Below, in pieces: positions 39,001-45,000 of a DNA stretch of 64,000 nucleotides. Positions within the stretch are counted from its first letter, which is position 1; each line of letters starts with the position of its first letter. The stretch is from NCBI RefSeq assembly GCF_949987535.1, contig NC_080078.1, positions 26,308,942 through 26,372,941 of the forward strand. Reading direction: 5' to 3'. The notes under the pieces were generated by a model. That model saw only the letters and a list, made by a program, of their open reading frames with translations. It was not told where the DNA came from and ran no database searches. The DNA comes from Balaenoptera acutorostrata. Taxonomy: Eukaryota > Chordata > Mammalia > Artiodactyla > Balaenopteridae. A program made the position numbers and the translations under genes.

Positions 39001-42000
39001 TCCCCTCCCAATGCACTTAATTAGTTAAACCCTTTATCTCCTTGAGAATCTGAAAAAGTTGAGAAGTAGACATACAGTCAGACACGAAAATACCAGCTTT
39101 TTTTCAAGTGCTTATGGGCTATAAGAATGCGGCTTGCCCTTGGACAGAGAAGGCCTTGTGTCATCTCCCGTGTCTAGCCCCTGGGACACACACGTGGGGC
39201 AAGTCGACTGCAGAGCAGCTCTGTGGAGGGTCGCCTGCAATCTAACCACCTCCTGCTTCCGGAGAACACCGACCCTTAATTCACAAGCTTGGGCCAATGG
39301 ATGTCAGCTGGCCGGTCTTATCTCCTTCGCTTGGGGGAGCGGTGGTGTTGATGGAAGTTTCTGGTTATGGACCAGCAGGGAGGGAGGGAGAGAAGGATTT
39401 CTGCTGCAGTTGGTCTGAAGTGTTGGTCTGGGGTCCCAAAGAAGCTACAGCAAACCCACTCACTTTACTTCAGTTTAAGAGAAAAACTTAGAGATTTTCC
39501 TCTTTTGGTCTCGTTTGCCAAAGTGAAACTAGATGAACCAGGTATGACCCAGGCTGTCTCTCTTAATATTTATTTATTTATTTTTAATTTTTTGGCTGTG
39601 CTTCACAGCATGTGGGATCTTAGTTCCCTGACCAGGGATCAAACCCGTGCCCCTTGTAGTGGAAGCACGGAGTCTTAACCACTGGACCACCAGGGAAGCT
39701 CCCTGTCTCTCTTGAGTTCTGAAAAGTTTGCATTCTTGTTCTTCCCAGGTTGCTGATATGGAATCTGGCAAACAGATTCAGCTGATCAACCGCAAGTCTC
39801 TGCGTTCTCTCACTGCCCAACTGCTGGTATTGCTGATGTCTTGGGAGGGAACTGCCCATCTTTCTGTTGATGAGCTCAAGAGACACTATGAAACCACCCA
39901 CAGTACTCCTCTCAACCCCTGTGAATATGGGTTCATGACTTTGACCGAACTTCTGAAGAGTCTGCCTTACTTAGTTGAGGTATGAATGGTAATGGTTCTG
40001 GAACCACCGTAATGAAAACTGTTGTATTGGGTGTTTATAGATCACCAAATGGTCTAGATTAAACTGATTGGTCATTTTATAGACGAACAGACAGAGGCGT
40101 TGGCAGGTGCAGGCACCCTGCCCAAACAAGTGACAAGCCAGGATGAAAGCCCTGGCCTCCAGATTCTTAGACTGGGGTGCCTTTTTCCTGTACCAGGCTA
40201 GATTCTGCTGCTGTTACCTCTTTCTGAAAGAGATCGCTTATGTGGTGGTCTGTCAGTCAGATGCAGGGCAGAAAGAAAGGTTTGACTGGCTGGTCACCAG
40301 GTGGCCTTTCAAGAATCACAGTTCGGGGGACTTCCCTGGTACTGCAGTGGTTAAGAATCTGCCTGCCAATGTAGGGGACATGGGTTTGATCCCTGGTCTG
40401 GGAAGATCCCACATGCCGTGGAGCAAATAAGCCCATGCGCCACGACTACCGAGCCTGTGCCCTAGAGCCTGTGAGCCACAACTACTGAAGCCCACACACC
40501 TAGAGCCCATGCTCCGCAACAAGAGAAGCCACCACAATGAGAAGCCCACGCACCACAACGAAGAGTAGCCCTGGCTCGCCGCAACTAGAAAAAGCCCGCC
40601 CTCAGCAACGAAGACCCAACGCAGCCGCCATAAATAAATAAATAGATAAATAAATCTTAAAAAAAAAAAAGGGCTTCCCTGGTGGCGCAGTGGTTGAGAG
40701 TCTGCCTGCCGATGCGGGGGACGCGGGTTTGGGCCCTGGTCTGGGAGGATCCCGCGTGCCGCAGAGCGGCTGGGCCCGTGAGCCACAGTTGCTGGGCCTG
40801 CGCGTCTGGAGCCTGTGCTCTGCAGCAAGAGAGGCCGCGATGGTGAGAGGCCCGCGCGCCGCGGTGAGGGGTGGCCCCCGCTTGCCACAGCTGGAGAAGG
40901 CCCTTGCACAGAGGCGAAGACCCAACACAGCCATAAAAATAAAGGAATTCCTTTAAAAAAAAAAGAAAAAAAGAATAGCAGTTTGGGAATTCCCTGGCGG
41001 TCCAGTGGTTAGGACTCCATGCTTCCACTGCAGGGGGCCCGGGTTCGATCCCTGGTCAGGGAACTAGGATCTCACAAGCTGTGCGGTGCAGTTTAAAAAA
41101 AAAAAAGGTGATACTTCAAGATTAGAAGACTAGTAAGAGAATACTGTGTGCAATTGTGGGACAACAAATATAAAAACCAAGAGGAAATAGATAAGATCCT
41201 GGGGAAAAAAGTGAAATTGACTCCCAAATTTTTAAGAAGTTAAAAATTAGACCAATTAACACTAAAAAGACTGAAGATCATTGAAATTTTACCACTGACA
41301 AAAGGCACAAGGACCAGATGGGTTAAGAACTGGGTTTTAACTCACCTAAAAAATAACTCCAACTTTTTAAAATCCACTTCTAGATCACTTGGAAAAAAAA
41401 AAAAAGATGGGAAGCACACCACTTCTTTTATGAAGCCAAAGTAACTTTAATACCAGTCCCCCAAAAGAAAATGATTCTAAATAGAATATTAACTAAATAA
41501 ATCCCACAATGTAAGAAAACAATGATTATACCGTTGTTATCATATAACCACGTGACCAATAATTAAATAATTTTAAAACTCTCTCCTTGGCCAATCACCC
41601 CTGAGCCGCTTTCTAGACTATACTTTGTCCTTGGGCCCTGCCCTTATCCTTGATGGGCCCACATGGCCCAGTTTTAGAGACAATCTCCTACCCTTGGTAT
41701 CTGATCACCCTGGCCTACCTTCTGCAAGAATCCTGTTAGGTCAGTTTAACAAGAATTCCCCCTACCCTGGATGTCCCTCTCCCCAGCCCCCGTTGGCTAT
41801 AAATCCTCCCTTTTCCTTGTGTCTGAAAAGGACACCTATACTTATGTGTCCACTTAGGTGTCCTTTCCCCTGTTGCAATAGTCCTGAAGAAAATCTGTTT
41901 TTTTCCACTTTAACTACTATCTAGCTCTGGTTTTCTTTCATGATATCAAATCCAACATTCTCTAAACTCTGTTAATTATATATTATATGAACACTAGTTC

Positions 42001-45000
42001 TAGGCAATATTAGTGGATGTTCCCGGACAAAAGGCTTTCCATGGCCAGCTAAGGCTGGGAAAGATCTCTTCTCTAGGAGATCTCAGTGAGGGCATGTTAG
42101 ACTGAAAGGCTTATGGTAAACAGATTTGCTTACTTGAGGACAAAAGGTTTTTGTCGGTATTTTTCCCTTTATTGCTTTTATTGTTGTTTTAAGAATAGTG
42201 ATGTTGTCCTGCATCACAGTGTTCCTCGGGGAGATGAGGTTCAGTGGCTTCGGTCCCCACTGTCTGGTGCCCCTTTGTCCACCTAGGGGTTTGCCCTCTC
42301 TCTTCACTGCCTCCTTTCGTTTGAGATCTCAGTTTACTAGTTTCCTTCCTTTCTGACACACTATTTTGTCAGACCTCTGCTGTCTTACACCTACAAATAG
42401 AACCAGAGTTGGCTCAAGGCTATAGCCCTCTGTTGGAGGAGATCCTTGAATCAGTCTCTCCTCCTCCCTGGCTTATTGCCCATTTTCAAGTTGACTTGGC
42501 ATCTTTTCACTCTCAGAGAGACCCTCATTTCTAGGACGCAGGACCAGTCACTCTGGAAGTTTCTAATGCTGCTGTTTTCTCCTGGACCAGGTTTTTACTA
42601 ATGATAAGACGGAGGAGTGTGTGAAGCTCACAAGTCTGTATTTGTTTGCCAAGAACGTGCGGTCTTTGCTTCATACTTACCACTACCAGCAGCTTTTCCT
42701 TCATGAATTTTCCATGGCCTATACCAAGTATGTCGGAGAAACACTGCAACCCAAGACGTATGGCTACAGTAGTGTTGAGGAGCTCTTGGGAGCGATCCCA
42801 CAGGTGGGTGTTTTCTCAGTTTCTTGGAGGGTGTCCTCCTGGAGAGCCACAGGCTCACTCTCAGACAGAATAATGGACCTGCAGGCATTTTGAACTGATC
42901 CTTTCAAAACGTACATACCGTTGGAGAAAAATGAATGATTTTAGCATTTCTCCTTCGTTCTGCAAACCTTCATTAAATTCCTAGGTGCCAGGTGGGTGAG
43001 TCCCAGACCCTGCCCTCAGAAAGGTGTGGGGTAATGGAGAGTCAAGACATCTGAGCAGGTGACAGGCGGTGTGGTCGGTGCAGCCGTCGGTGGGCACACC
43101 GAGGACGACCAGGTCCGGGGGATCCCAGAGCAGAGTCCTCACGATGTGTAGAAGTTGATTAACCACGTGACGAAGAGGGGAGAGGGCAGACAGTGTGAGC
43201 AGATGCAGAGCAGCGACAAGTAGTGTGGAGCTCCCGAGCTGGAGCCTCTCAGTGAAATAAGAGCTCAGTTATGGAGGCCAAGACTCTGTGGAGAGAGGCG
43301 AGGAGCCTCGGGGTTGCTGTAGGAAGCACCATGGGGCTGCTGTCCATGGTGGAGTTGAGAGAACCAGGAGGAGAGGAGGAGCCTGGCAAGGGGCCTGCCA
43401 CTGCGGAGGCCCAGGTGAGCGCTCTGCTGGGTTTGAGCCTGAGTAAAGGAAGTAGGAAGGGACACGAGGATAGGACAGCTTGGGAGCCGAGATGAGGGAC
43501 TTGGTGACAGATGCACGTGGGGGGCTCTGGGAGCCAAGGGCCACTGCTGCCTCTCTCTTGGCGGGGGTGGGGGCAGCGTTATTAGGTCGGGGCCTTTGTT
43601 TTAGGGTCAGGATAATGAGCTTAGCTTGAGGGGCATCGGAGAGCCCTTAATTCTTTTAAGGTGCATTTAGTATCTGGAAAAAATGGTAAGAGCTCCCACA
43701 TGAGAACTAGCTTCATTTATATACCAGCACTGGTGTTTGGGAGGTGATGTTTTTAAAGAGTCATAAAGAGTAATTTTTAAGCTGAGTCTCACAACTTCTA
43801 AGACTACAGCTTTTTATAAGCGGCATGTTTCTGCCAGCCTCTGTTGCTTTAAAACAAAGTGTAGAAAAATTTTTCTTGGCGTTAATTTGGTCTTTAAGTC
43901 CTAGTATGTTTAAGTATGTTACCAAACACAGTAGGTCACACTCTTCCTGAATTTTAGGGCTTATTTCTCCTCCTTTTCCACTGCTTAACCAGTAGTATGT
44001 CTTGTGTGCAGGTGGTCTGGATAAAAGGACATGGTCATAAGAGAATTGTAGTGTTAAAAAATGACATGAAAAGTAAGTAAGCCCCATCCCCTCCCCCTTC
44101 AGAAGCCCCATTTCTCGCCCTGATCCCCCTTTGATGGGTGCTCTCTGTCTTCCAGGTCGTGTGAGTTCACTTGGTCTCCCCTCTGCCAGTCATGAAACCC
44201 GGCCCTCAGCTACCGAGCGCATCCTGGAGGTGCCCGAGTCTCACACAGCCTTGGAACTCAAACTCAGAGCAGGCGGTGACGGTAAGAGGAAAAATAAAGC
44301 AAAGCTGGTGAAATTTTCGGGAAATGGCTTGGGGTAGAGTTGGGGTGGTTTGAGGGGGAAGGAGGACACTGGGTCATTTGCATTCCTTAAAGGTAAGTTA
44401 TTCATGCATTTTCCAAAGGAGTCTGGTGTTTGGTTAAGAACAGAGAAAAAACTGGCCTGCATTTGATGGTTGACCAGTTAAGGTTCTTGAAGGATGTCGG
44501 CGGCCCCCATAATGACAATAAGCCAGCACAATTCAGATGGTAAAGGAAAAAAGATTCTGACACTTATTAGAATACTTGAAGATGATCACAACGGAGTCAA
44601 CTCTGCTGCCGTTGGCGCGAGAGACGGAGCTTAGCTCTGAATGCGACAAGGACAAGTTGGGGCTTATAGTCAAGGAGCAGAGCAAGGGGGTCAGTGGCTG
44701 GGAAACTACCAAGACGAGACATCAAGGTAGGGGGATTCCTGCCGACCTAAGAGGATTCTTGTTAAAGGCAGGCCAAGGACTTAGACATCAAAGGTTGGGG
44801 GTGGGGTGGGATGAGGAACCTGATCAGATATCAAAAGGCTGGGGGATTTTTGCTAAACTGACTTCTCAAGATTCTTGTCAAGACTGGACATGGCAAGGAC
44901 ACAAGAGACACAGAAGGCCAAGGTCAAGGTCTGGTGGTGAAGAGGGCTTGGAGGAGCCTGACTCCTGACTAAAGTTGGGTTAGGGAGAGTCTTTGTCACA

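Noticed and set aside
40316..40909. 197-codon minus-strand open frame
   Set aside because: It is the antisense of two CHR SINEs; similar frames appear in every CHR-2 copy here.
41041..41060. tRNA-like boxes such as GGTTCGATCCCTGG
   Set aside because: They are the B-box remnants of tRNA-derived SINEs, without a cloverleaf; not tRNA genes.
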